Source of the DNA: Sclerodactyla briareus
Taxonomy: Eukaryota; Echinodermata; Holothuroidea; Dendrochirotida; Sclerodactylidae
Assembly: GCA_026419785.1 (NCBI GenBank)
Contig: JAODTK010005578.1
Span: 163,501 to 227,500, forward strand
Direction: 5' to 3'
Length of the DNA stretch: 64,000 nt
A program made the position numbers and the translations under genes. Below are positions 25,260 to 37,940 of this stretch, piece by piece. The notes beneath the pieces were generated by a model that was not told the origin of the DNA, ran no database searches, and saw only the letters and a list, made by a program, of their open reading frames with translations. The first letter of the stretch is position 1, and each line of letters begins with the position of its first letter.

Positions 25260-26600
25260 GGTCATCTTTGACCACCTGAATGGTCAAAGCCAAATGTCAC
25301 AAGCAAAATACTTCTTCTCCTATAAATTTTGTTACACAGTGATGATGTTTGGCCATAATGAAAGTGTAATAGCTGTACCTATGTGCTTTTCAGGACTTTT
25401 TGGTCAAGGTCCCACTTGGGCCTGAGGGCCCTTTCATCATGAAATTTCACACAAGGTATTCTTGGACTGCCTCTCCTCCTACCAGCTTCACTATTTATTC
25501 TTCAACGTATCATGTCTGTTCCTTGAGTGGAGGGCCATTGGGGGTGTTCAGAAAATTTTTGGGCCAGGGCCCAGTCTTGGGCCAAAAGACCCATTATGTG
25601 AAATGAGCCATCTTGTAATCGTCGACAATTTAGTTGCATAGTTTCTGATGTTTGGTCCATAATGATGGTCTGATAGCATACCTCTGTGGGTGTCCATGAT
25701 TTTTTGTTCCAAGGTCCAACTTGGTGCCCAAGGGCCCAGTTTATAAATTTCCACAGCATGGTGCTTGAATGCTCTCCTCCCACAAGCTTCATTGATTTTC
25801 TTGAAAGTAACATGTAACGTCTTTGTAATAGAGGGCCATTGGAGTTTGTTCAGTGATTTGGCCCATTTGGCCCTAGGGCCCATTATATGAAATACTGTTA
25901 AATCTTGTATCTCCTACAAATCTAGTTGCACCATGCTGATGTTCGGTCATGATGATAGTCTAATAGCCGTACCTTCAGAGTGCCCAGCGATTTAGGACCC
26001 AAAGCCCTAGTGTGGGCCGAGGTGCCCACGATTATGTGAATACGCAAATGCTTCTTCTCCTCGTCACAGTTTTTGGTGGACAGTACTGACATTCGGTCAT
26101 AATGTTAGTCTAAAAGTCGTACTCTGGTGTTCAGGAATTTTGTGATCCACGGCCCACTTGGGCCGAGGGCCGCATTTCACGGAATTCACACACTAGTACT
26201 TGAAATGCATCTCCTTCCACAAGTACTAATTTATTTTATTTAGAGTTACATGTAATGCTCCTTGGTTAGTGGTTAATGGGGGGTGTTTGCAAACTTCTCG
26301 CTGAAGGCCCATGTGGGCCCTAGGGCCCACCATGTTAAATCATGCAAAATGATTCTACAAATTTTGATGCACAAGTCAGTGCTGTATTCTCGGGGGGGGC
26401 CATAATGAGGGCCTAGTAGCCATAACCTTCAGGGCTCTCAGCAATTTTGGACCCGAATCCCAGTTTGGGCCAGAGAGCCCATCACATGCGATCACGACAA
26501 TGTTTCTCATCCTACAAGTGCTCATACTGATCATAATGATGAAAAGTTCATACCAATTGGCTATTGGGATTTGGTTTCAAGGACCCATTGGGCCCTACAG
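25260..26600. repeat. GGGCCC-rich tandem array, ~150-bp half units in ~300-bp dimers
   Basis: A block of the form 'GTTCAG-AATTTTGG-CCAAGGCCCA-TTGGGCC-AGGGCCC' recurs at about 25390, 25547, 25691, 25849, 25980, 26130, 26283, 26435 and 26556. The spacing is therefore about 130-157 bases. Two alternating linkers are seen. One contains 'GGTCATAATGAT-GTCTAATAGC-GTACCT' (about 25350, 25660, 25950, 26095, 26400). The other contains 'CTCCTCC-ACAAGCTTCA-TT' and 'AACATGTAA' (about 25480, 25780, 26215). This indicates a ~300-bp dimeric unit built from two diverged monomers. Minus-strand frames of 103-111 codons here come from the repeat itself. Confidence 0.8.
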
Positions 26601-26604
26601 CTAC

Positions 26605-28010
26605 TCTATCATCCAGAATGTCAACAATTGCGTTTGGGCCCCAAACAAGTCATTTGTGACGGATGTCAACAAACTTGGAACTTTGTTAATGGACCCATGA
26701 GAAATGTTTGACTGTGGAGGTCAAGGGGCAGTATCGGTCATTATGTATAAATTTCACAAAATGTATTTCTCCTAGCAAAGTACAGTAGGTTTTCTTGAAA
26801 TGTGTCATAATGTTCCATTGGAGGTGCTCTTTTTCAGCTGTTTGCAGATTTTGGATAAGAGAGAGAATATCATGTAGTTTGTCGTTAGAATGGAAGCAGT
26901 AACATCTGATCAAAAAAGGCAAAACAGTCATTCTATGATGGATCTGTGAACAAAACTTGGACCAATGTTCATTGACTTGGAATTTGTGAAGGTCAAGATC
27001 AGAGGTCATTAAAGTGGCGCAATAGCATTGTTGTGAAAATTGTTCATGTCTGTCCATGACTCTCATTTATGTGGAATGAAAGTAGTCTGACAGTTGAAGT
27101 GATCTACAGTGGTCTTTGTTCGGATGGTCATTTTTCTAACCCCAAAATTGATTAAATATCTGGTCGTTCACCCCGGAGGAACAATTCGTCGTCAGGGCGG
27201 GGGACATTTACAGATGTCTGTTGTCATGCATTGTAGTAAGGGTATGCTGAGGAATTTTCTGAGCAACTGACAACAATTGTTTACTTGTCACAATTCGGTC
27301 CTGTGTCTGTGGATACGCCTATCGGTTAGTAAATCAATTGTTGGGGGAAAAACAGTCAATACGAATAGTATTCCTTCAGCAATACTAGGACAATTCTGGG
27401 CTTACTGAGCTGCTGACCACGTTGTATCAATCCATTGGAAATTAACTGTGGGAGGGGGTGGTTCTGAGGGGGGAGGCAGTGCGACGATTTCAGTTGTTTG
27501 ATATCTGGCCCATCTATTTTGTTTCCACAAAAAGGTGCGGTCACCACCAATACAATTAGCCCAGCCAATAAAACAATACCACTATGTAAATAAGGGGTGG
27601 ATGTGTGATCAAATGAACATATAATGAAGATAGGCTAGCTCAGATCGTTTGAACTGGCCAGAAACAATGGCAAAAACTCTTCATTTGTGGGACTCCATTC
27701 AACCTAACGTCTCACTCTGACTCCCTTCTTTCCCCGGCAGCATGCGCAGATCACATGCAATGATTCTCGGCCACATAAGTAATATTACCATCCGGGATGG
27801 TTTCATGATTCTATATTAAACAATTGTCTAACGAGTATTGACATTTACGTTCTCACACTCTATGAATCTTGGCCTTAAAGTGAAAAAATGACAAGTATAA
27901 CCGCTTTGGTTACCTATTCCATTATTTAATCATACTGGTAAAATGGGCCTGCAACATTGGCTGATTGCTTATTAAAAAAAACGGCAAGAATGAATCATAA
28001 TAAATGAATA
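26605..28010. other. No gene recognised
   Basis: A minus-strand frame at 26686-27066 (126 codons) lacks a domain I recognise. The plus-strand sequence shows traces of the preceding array's phrases ('AAACTTGGA', 'GGTCAAGG'), so it is probably an eroded extension. Confidence 0.4.
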
Positions 28011-28014
28011 ACAC

Positions 28015-28390
28015 CAACGTGCCAGGGAGACTAAACGCTGGAGAAAAACTAAACGCGCCAGTCGAAACTTAACGTTCAGTACAACTTTCAGTACATAGTA
28101 GAGGTCTTCGAAGTTGATGATGATGCCATATTTGCAAACCTGCAATATTCTCCGGTTTTTCTATTAAAATGACACATGAGTTCACTTTGAAGTATAAATA
28201 GTTTGTGAGGAGGATTGCTGTCATGGACACGTAGGTGTTGATAGTACTTTGGTTAGAAGATAAAAAATAAATAAAAAAAACTTTGTGAATGTCGAGTATT
28301 AACAAAATGAAACATGGAATAAATGGACCTAAAACATATCGACTGTGACGTAAGCCTACTGCACAATAGAGATTCTCTCTATTTATTTGC
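28015..28390. repeat. Diverged dispersed repeat, related to 4530-5080
   Basis: It shares the opening GCTGGAGAAAAACT-AA-GCG-CAGTC-AAAC and a later AACAAAATGAAACA block with the copy at 4530-5080. The minus-strand frame at 28069-28392 has no recognised domain. Confidence 0.4.
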
Positions 28391-28394
28391 AATA

Positions 28395-31380
28395 GAAGAA
28401 TTCGATGGCCGTACTGAACATGGGAATATAGATAGTCCCATGTATGATAAGTGTTATATTATCCTAGATCTTGCGGCGTTATGCGACTAAATGATTCAGC
28501 ACATGGACTGCTGCATCTAGAGCACACACCACATGCTGAAGGTTGGCGTACGAAACGGCGGAAGCATGAGGGATGGAGGTACGAAGGTCATTTGCAGTAA
28601 ATAATTAGTTACTGCCAAATGAAGAACTTAGCCCTAGTTCCTCCTGAATCTAATCGCTCTTACGCATGGTATCATGTGGCAAGAGGGCGGAAGAATAAGA
28701 ATGCCATAGTGTGTCAGTGACCGCTTCGCAAACCAAACATTCCTGGTTGGAATTCCAACAGTCAAACGGTCGTGTTACGTTATATTCGCAACAAAAAAGT
28801 CTTTCCGGTAGGCTGTGAGCAGTAACGTTGAACTTGAACTTTCGCTCATCCGGGTTCCGAGTAGGTGTCCGGGTCCCTGCGTTCACCGTCGTCCCTCCGG
28901 AAGGGGCGTGAAATGGATCGGTCTCGGACTGGTTGGAAATTGGCTTACACCCCTTGCCCGATCTCATAGGTCAAGCATAGTTCGAGAAGGGAAGGCGATT
29001 TAATGGCGCTCAGTGCCTCATCCACTGGAATAATACGGCCAGGGTTACTTGGAATGAACCCCACTTGGCCTCCGGTAGTAGAATTCAAATGAAATAAAGC
29101 AAAATCAACCTGGCCCCCTTTACACCCACTGACGTCAATAGTCTAGGGTAAACATGATGTTAAGCCAATCTGTAAACTAACACTATCACTACATCAGGAA
29201 CCAACATACTTTTGCACCTCATCACTCAGTCCATTAGTTTGGCTCACCTGAAATATCAGGTTCGCTCTGTTGGAGTGGCCCCTACCTGTCACACAGCTTG
29301 TATAATGTGCTGGACAGGAACTTATGAGTGGGATAGCTCGTGCTCTACTGAAAGATATAACTTGTTTGCCAAGTACATGCTTGTTATTAGTATTCAAGGG
29401 AAATGACATTTGTTCAATTAAGATGGAGATAAGGATTGAAGGCAGCGCCTCCGCACACGACCAGCGCTCTATTCCCCTGATCATTGGTAACCTTATTGGA
29501 GAACCACACCCAGGATGCACGTTCACTCACGAACCTAACTACCTAACCACCCCTGGCAGCCAACGCCGCGGCGCCTACTTCCGTTACCCTCATAGATACC
29601 CACTTTTACACACGTGTGTAACGTGAGCATTCGAGAAAATGCCTTGTCTATCACACACACTTCGGGAAAAACTTCGGGCTCTCAATCGGATTCAAACTTG
29701 CAATCTTTTGATCCCAGTTCTCAATTACTGGAGTGCTTCGATTTCGAATGTTTACCTGGTTAGAACATTTTACCATCAAAGTTGAATTGTAGGCAGATTC
29801 AAAGATTGTCAACGATATGTCAGAAGTTTTTTTCTCTTCTTCCATATTCAGGGTTACTCTATCATCCACTGTACGTTCTGCACCAACAAATGAGAAATCG
29901 TTCGTATCACACAGGAATGTACAACAAAATGTGAATATAAGTCACAAGGCCAGTGGAATGCGAAACATGACCTATCATCCAGTTTCTATTTCTGAACCAT
30001 TGTGATCATAGTCGCCGTGGGATCCAATTGCCCTTTGAACCTTCCTTGGATTCCCTCGTTCATCACCTGTCTGTAAACGATTTGCCAACGTTTTACCGGA
30101 TGGTGTGGAGTTGTTATCGCTGCTGCGGTCTGAGAATCGCTTGCCGGTATCTCTTCTCCTGATATGATGGAATTCAGTAAGTACTGGTCACTACTACTGC
30201 TCCCTGCATCCTGACACACACCCGCCAGTAATAACCAGTTATGTTATCTGCTACATGCCTTTCGGTCTCTTTAAACCGACCGCCAACAGAGACGCCCACT
30301 TGGGTGGCGTATCAGGCTGATTGTGCGGTGGTATTCACACAGTTGAAGGTTACCTTTTCGGAGGGTTTCATGATTTTTATGATCGAGGAAGTTGGCCAGA
30401 TTTCAATAAGTGAAGTGCATTCCGCCTAAAATGATTCAGATCCTGTAGATTGCCTTCAGTTTCACTGCCTCCTCAACTTTCTCGCGAAGTGTGTGTTTGA
30501 TGTCTTCCGGTCAGTGCCTGTGAACATTTGAGAGTACCGAAGGGTTGCCATGAGGTACTTGGTTTACCTATTTTCTCTGTGGTCAGGTTTTTTACTATTT
30601 GAAAGGCAGCCTTTCTTTGTTCCTGTCTAGGTTATCCAATATTTCACAACATTGTTGTCAATCCAAGCGTAGCTTGTTTTCTTCATTCCCTCCTGTTGTT
30701 TGTTTAATTCGATCCGATATTTGGTGTGCGTCCAGCGAGGTACACTTTTCAAAGTTTTGGGTATGAACCCGACACATTAACATGGTAATCCGAACGTGCC
30801 GCCTAGTCCAAACCACACTCGTCGAGGCAAAACTCAGTAAAGCGGCCTTTGACGTCTCACAATTTTGAATACTAGTAGCTAAAAGGGCCTGTTTTCTAGA
30901 AGACGACGCGGATGTGGTTATATACGTATAGTATACGGCAACAGTGTAGATGATGGTGTTTAAACTGATAGAACAAAGAGCAAATTCCCTTTATTAGTAG
31001 TCTTAAGCGTTGACATGGAGTGTTGAAATCCCCGTTTTTGCGCCATTTCACACGTCCTAATTTTTAATTTTTTTAAAACGTTAGGTTAAAACGTCTCTTC
31101 ACAGATCCAATACGATTTGTCGGGTGTACGGAAACTCCAATCAATCTTCCCGGGATGATCGGAACCTTAGTATTCCGTGGGACGATCGTTTCAATTTATT
31201 TGGCTATATCGTGGACCTAACGTATGTTCGGCATTGGCATCAGCGGAATTCAATATTGTTCAAGAATGTGAATCCACCACAGAAGTAAATTTTCACATTT
31301 TATAACCCCAACGACACTGTTGGCAATGTAGACCTGATATTACTGCCTGATACTACCCCAGAGATGCTTTCCTTCGTGGG
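28395..31380. other. No host gene recognised; one possible minus-strand SINE head
   Basis: Around 29680-29740 the minus strand reads GATTGCAAGTTTGAATCCGA, which resembles a degraded B box of a tRNA-derived SINE. The frames at 29194-29526 (-), 29324-29626 (+) and 29986-30219 (-) have no recognised motif. The rest holds nothing I can support. Confidence 0.35.
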
Positions 31381-31387
31381 CTAACCC

Positions 31388-32272
31388 CATGAGGGCTGTC
31401 TTTCGCAGTGGAGCTGTCCTTCCCAGTGGAGCTGCTCGTTCCAGTGAAGCTGCCCGTTCCAGTGGGGCTGTGCTCCCAGTGGGGCTGTCCTTCGCAGTGG
31501 AGCTGTCCTTCCCAATGGGGCTGCTCGTTCCAGTGGAGCTGTCCTTCCCAGTGGGCCTGTCCTTCCCAGTGGGCCTGGCCTTCCCAGTGGAGCTGTCCTT
31601 CCCAGTGGAGCTGTCCTTTCCAGTGGGCCTATCCTCCCCAGTGGGCCTGTCCTTCCCAGTGGGCCTGTCCTTCCCATGGAGCTGTGCCTTGCCAATGGGG
31701 CTGCTCGTTCCAGTGGAGCTGTCCTTCCCAGTGGAGCTGTCCTTTCCAGTGGGCCTATCCTCCCCAGTGGGCCTGTCCTTCCCAGTGGGGCTGTGCTCCC
31801 AGTGGGGCTGTGCTCCCAGTGATGCTGCCCGTTCCAGTGGGGCTGTGCTCCAGTGGGGCTGTGCTCCAGTGGGGCTGCTCGTTCCAGTGGGGCTGTCCTT
31901 CGCAGTGGAGCTGTCCTTTCCAATGGGGCTGCTCGTTCCAGTGGGGCTGTACCCCCCCCCCCCATAGGGGCTGCCCGTTCCAGTGGGGCTGTGCTCCCAG
32001 TGGGGCTTTCTCCCATTGATACTCCCGTTCCAGGGGCTGTGCTCCCAGTGGGGCTGTGCGCCCATTTATTGCGCCCGTTTCAGTGGGGCTTGTGCTCTCA
32101 GTGGGGGCTCTGTGCTCCAGTGATGCTGCCCGCTCCATGGGGTCTTGCTTCCCAGTGGGGCTGTGCTCCCAGTATGCTGCCCGTTTCGCAGTGGGTGCTG
32201 TGGCGCCAGTGGGCTGTCCTTCGCAGTGGGGCTGTCCTTCGCAGTGGAGAGCTGCCCGTTTCCCGTTAGTGG
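31388..32272. repeat. CAGTGGGGCTG minisatellite (15- to 21-bp units)
   Basis: About 885 bases are built from CAGTGGGGCTGTCCTTCC, CAGTGGGGCTGTGCTCC and CAGTGGGGCTGCTCGTTC variants. The common core is CAGTGG(G/A)(G/C)CTG. The higher-order arrangement is visible where blocks of several variants recur together (31500-31640 resembles 31690-31790). Because many units are a multiple of three and lack stops, long open frames occur on both strands (up to 241 codons on the minus strand), but they are repeat artefacts. Confidence 0.95.
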
Positions 32273-32536
32273 TGTCTGATCTGCGTTCTAGTAACATATA
32301 TGTGTTTTGGAACTTTTTCGTTTTCTGCCAGGAGCGAATTTGGTCTAAGCGGAGCCACACTGCACAGCTACAGATGCAACTGAACAACCATGAAAATATC
32401 TTTGTCTGTACCAGTCAAATACTCTTGCGTGTAGATAACCAATATGTGATTGCATTTCCGAAAGAGGTGCCCAGCGGAGATATGGCAACGGTCCTGTAGA
32501 ATGTGTAATTAATTCACGCATTGCAGACACTGTCCC

Positions 32537-34275
32537 AACCTAAACCTACCAACCAACCAACCAACCTGCCTCCCTACCTCCCTACCGACCTACCGACCTA
32601 CCTAACCTACCTACCTACCTACATCCTTACCTACCTACCACTACCTACCCCTACCTACCTACGGACCTCCCTCCCAAGTGACCTGCAGTACATAACCTCA
32701 CCACCACTAACCTGCCTACCTACCAACCTACCATCCGCCTGCCTACTACTACCTTCCAACCTACCGACCTACCCACCTACCAACCGACCTACCCACCTAC
32801 CTACCTACCCAACTACCCACCTGGCCTACCCCCTACTAACCTACCTACCAACCTGTCCACATACCTACCTACCTACAAACCTTCCTAACTACCTAGCCAC
32901 CTACCAACTGCCTACCCACCTCCAACCTAAACCTACCTACCACCTACCAACTGCCTACCTCCTGCCTACCTATTACTACCACCTGCCTACCCATCACCTG
33001 CCTGCCTCCCTACCTCCCTACTACCGTACCGACCTCCGACCTACCTACCTTACCGAACCCACCTACCAACTACCTTACCACTGCCTACCTACCTTCCACC
33101 GACCACCCTCCCTACCCACCTGCCTCCCTACCTCCTACCCACCTAGCCAAACCTGCCTTCCTACATACCTACCTACCTGCCTAACTACACTCTACCAACC
33201 TGTCTATATCTACCTACCCACCTACCAACCTACCTCCCCACCTGCCTACCTACCTATCCACCGACCAACCTGCCTCACCCACCTGCCTACCTACCGACCT
33301 ACCCACCCACCTACCAACCTCCTTCCTACAACCTACCCTACCTATCTGCCTACCTACATACCTACCGACCGACCTACCTACCCACCGCCTACCTACCTAC
33401 CTACTAACCTCCCTACCTGTCTACCTACCTACCTACCTGCCTACTCAACCGCCTACCTACCTACCTGCCTAACTAACCCCTGTCTACATACCCTACCTAC
33501 CTACAACCACCTACCTGCCCACCTACCTGCCTACCTACCTGTCTACCTGTCTACCCTACCAACCTACCTGTTTACCTGTTTACCTACCTGTCTACCCACC
33601 TACCTACCTGTCTCCCTACCCACCTACTACCCACCTGCGCGACCTAACTGTCTACCACTGCCTACCTACATGCCTACCTAACCTACCTACCTACCTACCT
33701 ACAACTGCCTACCACCTGTTCTACCTACCGACGCGGCTACCTACCTACCGATGAATGCCTACCTACCTGTCACCTGGTACTACCTATCTACCTACACATA
33801 CATGTTTACCTGTGTACCTACCGGTCGACCTACCTACCTACCTACCTCCTACCTACCTCCTACCTACCTCCTACCTACCTCCCCACCTGCCTACCTACCT
33901 GCATACCTAAATAACCTACCGACCTAAACTGGCCCTACCAAACCTCCTGTCTACCTACCCACCTACCTGCTACCTACCTACCTGACTACCTACCACCTGC
34001 CTACCTACCTGTCATCTACCTACCTATCTGCCTACCTACCTGTCTACCTACCCTATCTGTCCTGCCTACCTACCTCCCTTCCTACATCCTGTCTAATACC
34101 TACCTACCTATCTACCTGCCTACCTACCTGTCCACCTACCTACCTACCGACCCTGCCTACCCCGCTACCAACCTGCCTCCCTACATAACCCTAGCTCCCT
34201 GCCTACCTACCCACCCACCTACCTACCCTATCAAAAACCTGCCTAGCTGCCTACCTACCTTACCCATACACCACG
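32537..34275. repeat. CCTA/CCTG tetranucleotide satellite, ~1.7 kb
   Basis: Nearly the whole stretch is CCTACCTACCTG/CCAACCTACC, with higher-order stretches such as four CCTCCTACCTA repeats near 33840-33890. It lies about 265 bases after the CAGTGGGGCTG minisatellite. A 386-codon plus-strand frame of Thr/Pro/Leu/Tyr runs through the first two thirds only because the repeat lacks stops in that frame. The strong strand asymmetry (pyrimidine-rich top strand, few G) is notable. Confidence 0.97.
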
Positions 34276-34979
34276 GTACAAAATGTTCAACTTTCACAGG
34301 TCAGTCGTTACCTTTTGTTTTAATGTTCGGTGTACCATTACTAATAGAGAAATATGAAAGGGGTCTCAGGCTCAGGACTCAGGCTCGGCTCGGAAACTTG
34401 TATTGTCGCTCCGGCGACTTTTCGGTCGCAACGGCCCTACCTGATCCACCGTTATTTCCAACAGAAACCACAGACTATAGATGGACTCACATAAACAGAT
34501 ACGTAGGCACTGGGCGAATGTTGACACATCACCAAACTAAAAGGCCCCATATAATACCACCCGGAAACTTACTCACACACACACATGTTCATATAACAAA
34601 GGATTTTCCCAGTTCATCGCCTATTGTGAACGACATTGCTCGGAAAACATCATACGAAATAGGCTTGACAGAAAAAAAAGATAATTCAAATTGTCAACCC
34701 TATAGGAAAACAATAAGAGACCACCTGCTGTGGTCTGCAGGTATTCTTCATTTGCCAGTTCCAGTTCCGCGAATCAATTTGTGAACAAAAAACAAAGCGA
34801 AAAAAGGAGAGACAGTTCGCGTCACGTGACCACACGGGGGTGTCGTACGGGTTGATAGTCTGGGGGAGGGGTGTTTGTAAATGTTGTAAAGCCAAACGCT
34901 GACTGGATTGTTATTTTCAACTGTGAGTCGGAGTGTCACAATAGGTGATGCGGCGCGTGCAATAAACGAATAGGTTTCG

Positions 34980-35260
34980 CGCATCACTAGGTCACTGGAG
35001 ATGGCACTTCCTGGGCATGAAACTAAATAACCAACACATATTCCCCAAGATCGGAGTGTTGTTTCCCAGAGGGTCATAGCTAGTCTGAGCCACCATGCAT
35101 GTTAATGTGGATTTCGCCCAGAGCAAGCCCTGTATGAAGCAAAGCGGACTATAGGTGCCGCGGTCTTTGGTAACACCAAATCACTGATGATGGCAACGAA
35201 ACCACTCTGCCCCCGATCGAAGTGTTCTATTTCACAGTGGGTCATAGCTGATCAGAATTC
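34980..35260. repeat. Diverged two-copy duplication
   Basis: A block running from 'CATCACTAGGTCACTGGAGATGG' through 'GATCGGAGTGTTGTTTCCCAGAGGGTCATAGCT' (34980-35085) is echoed by 'AATCACTGATGATGG' ... 'GATCGAAGTGTTCTATTTCACAGTGGGTCATAGCT' (35178-35251). Confidence 0.55.
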
Positions 35261-37565
35261 TAGGGACAAGAGCGGGCTCATCAAGAAATGAAGAACGATA
35301 CTGCATTTCTGTACAGCAAACTCGCAATATCAATGATAATGGCTGTCTGTTTGTCTGTTCTCCTCTACAGTGGTATAAGAGAGGCACGTCCGTTTGTCTA
35401 GATCATCAATTCAGCTATGTAAAAAAGTAGAGAGGTACAAAGCCAAAAATGGCCCACGCGGAACATAATTTCAAAAAAGAGCTCCCATTTTAGTTATGGG
35501 CCATCTTGACCGTCTGTATTGTTGTGGGCCATCTTGACCACCTTTCTGTTTCAAACTTGATGTACAAAAAACTTTGCCTGCTTGCAAGACAAAGTCCTTG
35601 GACGCCCCGGCCTCGATCCCGGCCCCTCTTCTGGCCGTCACACTTCCGCCAACCACGAATCGAAGATCACGAAGAGGGAACCCCAATGGACGTTCGAAAC
35701 TATCGAGGGGGTTATTGAGAGAGTTGGGACAAACGAGAATTTTGATATGGGGGTTGGAGTTCTCCAATTTAAAGTTGGTTCTTATTGAATTTAGTTAACG
35801 GGTTAAATAGAGGAAGACGTTGGCAGCTGAAAAAATTCCGATTCGGGGGAACGTGCCGTAGTTTGGGATTTTAAGAGAAAAATTGAGTAGGCTCCGCGAA
35901 CATCTCGATACAAGCATCAGGCTCCGCAAACAATCCCTACTAAAGAGCTATGCCGTCACGCCCCGCTGCAAACTGGGAGGCCAAAACCCGCGGAAGCGCA
36001 CGTGCTGAATGCGCGCGTGAGGCCCATAGAGTGGTTCGGTGGGCAATAGGGGCTATTAGTGGGCACTGGAATGGGCAAATGTTTGTGGGGATCCATGTTG
36101 GTGTTGCGTGGGCATTTTGTCAGTGCTGATGGTGGGATAGCTATGACGGGGCACAATCTGGGTGTTGTGTGGGCAAATGTTCATGGGCAAGCATGCAATG
36201 CGTTGTCTTGTTGATCGAGCCATTTTGGTTATTGGTGAGGGTTAAGTGTGGTGTGTTCATGTGCGAATAATGGGCTTGTGTGTTTGATGGGGTCATGTGG
36301 ATCTCGGGTGTTGCAGATTGGTATGGCGATTCATGGGTTGCCTGTGATGGAGCCAGGGTGGTGGAAGGGGGTGGGCAGGTTTTTTTTTCTAGTTTAGCGG
36401 GCTGGAATAACCATTAACTTAGATAGGAAGGATTTTATTTTACTGTATAGATGAGGTATCGTACGATGGCCATTCATTTTCAATATCATGATGCTTCTTT
36501 TCGCAAATATTTCAGAGGCTGAAAGGAACTAAATATATCAAAACGATTTATATTCTGGCAAAATCGGCTTGTGAACATGATAACCGGGCGGCCTCTCCTG
36601 GAGTCAAGCCTAGGCCTACGTGCTACACACGCGAAAGTAATACAAGACGACGATGCCCCTTTTAAGATGATAATTGTGTAAAATGAAAATTGTGTAATAT
36701 CGGAAATTCTGATTCATCCCATAAAACCTCATCCCACCCGGCCCTATTCCTTCGAAAATCTGAATGCAAACCGGTGTAGGTACATAATAATACATACATT
36801 ATTGGACGACTGTTTTTTGTTGGAGGGGGAGTCACCCACGCAGTTCGGTTCGTGACGGTCCAGCGTGACCTCATTAATTCGACGGCTGAGGAATGACAAA
36901 CTTTAAGCACCCTTATATCGAAAATTTATTGGTCACAGGACAGTAACTTATGACAATGGAAGCTTCGACATAACGCCCGAACCCTCATAACTTACATCAA
37001 GCTGGGTTAGAAGCTATTGTTAAGCTGCTACATAAAATGATCCCAAAAGGCATACACTCGGTTCAAACCTCACCTCGATGGCTGATGACCAGACGTCATG
37101 AAAATACCGGTGTTGTTGTTCAGTGGTCGGGCAATTAACTCGCAGGGCTTCATCTCCATTTACTGACATGTACAATATAGCCTGATCGGCCATTTTATGC
37201 CGCAGGCACACCTGATGGCGAGGTTTAAATTACCCTGCCTTGAATAATAATCGTAGGCCTAGTCTGATCGGCAGCCGTGTGAAACAATCAACCCCTGCAC
37301 GCAGTTGTGTGAAACAGAACATTTCAATGAGCGAATATTAATGTGTTAGTATATACGCAATACTTTTAAGTGTTCAGGATATTATGGTTTTGGGGTGTAG
37401 CCGCCGTCTCCGCCCCCACGCCGCCGCAGCCTCCGGAAACTTAGCGTTAGCGCAATAACCTCTTTAAACGCTTATCCGAAATGAACTCGGCTACACATGT
37501 CCGTCCTAGTAAATCTCGGATGAGTTCGAAAGTGGGCATCGCTGCATGTCTGCTGCCCCTCTAAC
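35260..37565. other. No gene recognised; GT-rich block at 36010-36370
   Basis: Between 36010 and 36370 the top strand is strongly G/T-biased, with many GTGGGCA/ATGGGCA phrases at irregular spacing. This suggests a degenerate repeat. The frames at 35471-35767 and 36662-36910 lack motifs. Confidence 0.4.
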
Positions 37566-37569
37566 GCAG

Positions 37570-37940
37570 GTTTTATACGAAAAATACAGGTTAGTCCGAT
37601 TACACAAAAGTGGTGGGTGGGACAACCAATGTCCCGAAAATCGACAATGATTCCAAGGTCACCGGAGCTCAAACTTTGTGTGTGTGTGTGTGTGTCGTTT
37701 TTTTTTTGCGAATATACAGAGTTAGTACGATTCACATGAAACTTGGAGAGTGGGGACATATGTTGATTCCGAAAAACATGGAGGTGATTTCAAGGTAAAA
37801 GAGTCAAATTGCGTTTTATCCATGATTTTGTAACTTTGTCGGATCTTTGAACGAAATTGTACAGTGGGTCCTGAACAAAAGGTCGGGACATTTCAAAGAG
37901 GTCAAATAGACATAACCATTAAGGTGTTATTTCAAAAGAC
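37570..37940. repeat. Short tandem repeat, ~125-bp period, about 3 copies
   Basis: 'CGAA-AATACAG-GTTAGT-CGATTACAC-AAA' (about 37577) recurs at about 37709, and a diverged form ('GAACGAAATTGTACAGTGGGTCC') is near 37850. The unit includes 'GGGACA-AT-T-TCCGAAAA-' and 'GATT-CAAGGT'. A (GT)n run lies at 37676-37696. Confidence 0.6.

Noticed and set aside
25502-25883. 103- and 111-codon minus-strand frames
   Set aside because: They overlap in different frames over the GGGCCC array, and their peptides repeat with the array period.
26686-27066. 126-codon minus-strand frame
   Set aside because: It has no recognised motif, no splice context, and lies at the eroded edge of the GGGCCC array. Not enough support to call a gene.
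31340-32065. 241-codon minus-strand and 190- to 210-codon plus-strand open frames
   Set aside because: All arise from the CAGTGGGGCTG minisatellite. Several frames on both strands are open together, which is typical of a repeat and not of coding sequence.
32521-33681. 386-codon Thr/Pro/Leu/Tyr-rich open frame on the + strand
   Set aside because: It is the CCTA/CCTG tetranucleotide repeat read in a stop-free frame. Units vary by single-base indels with no sign of frame conservation, and there is no start context or splice signal.
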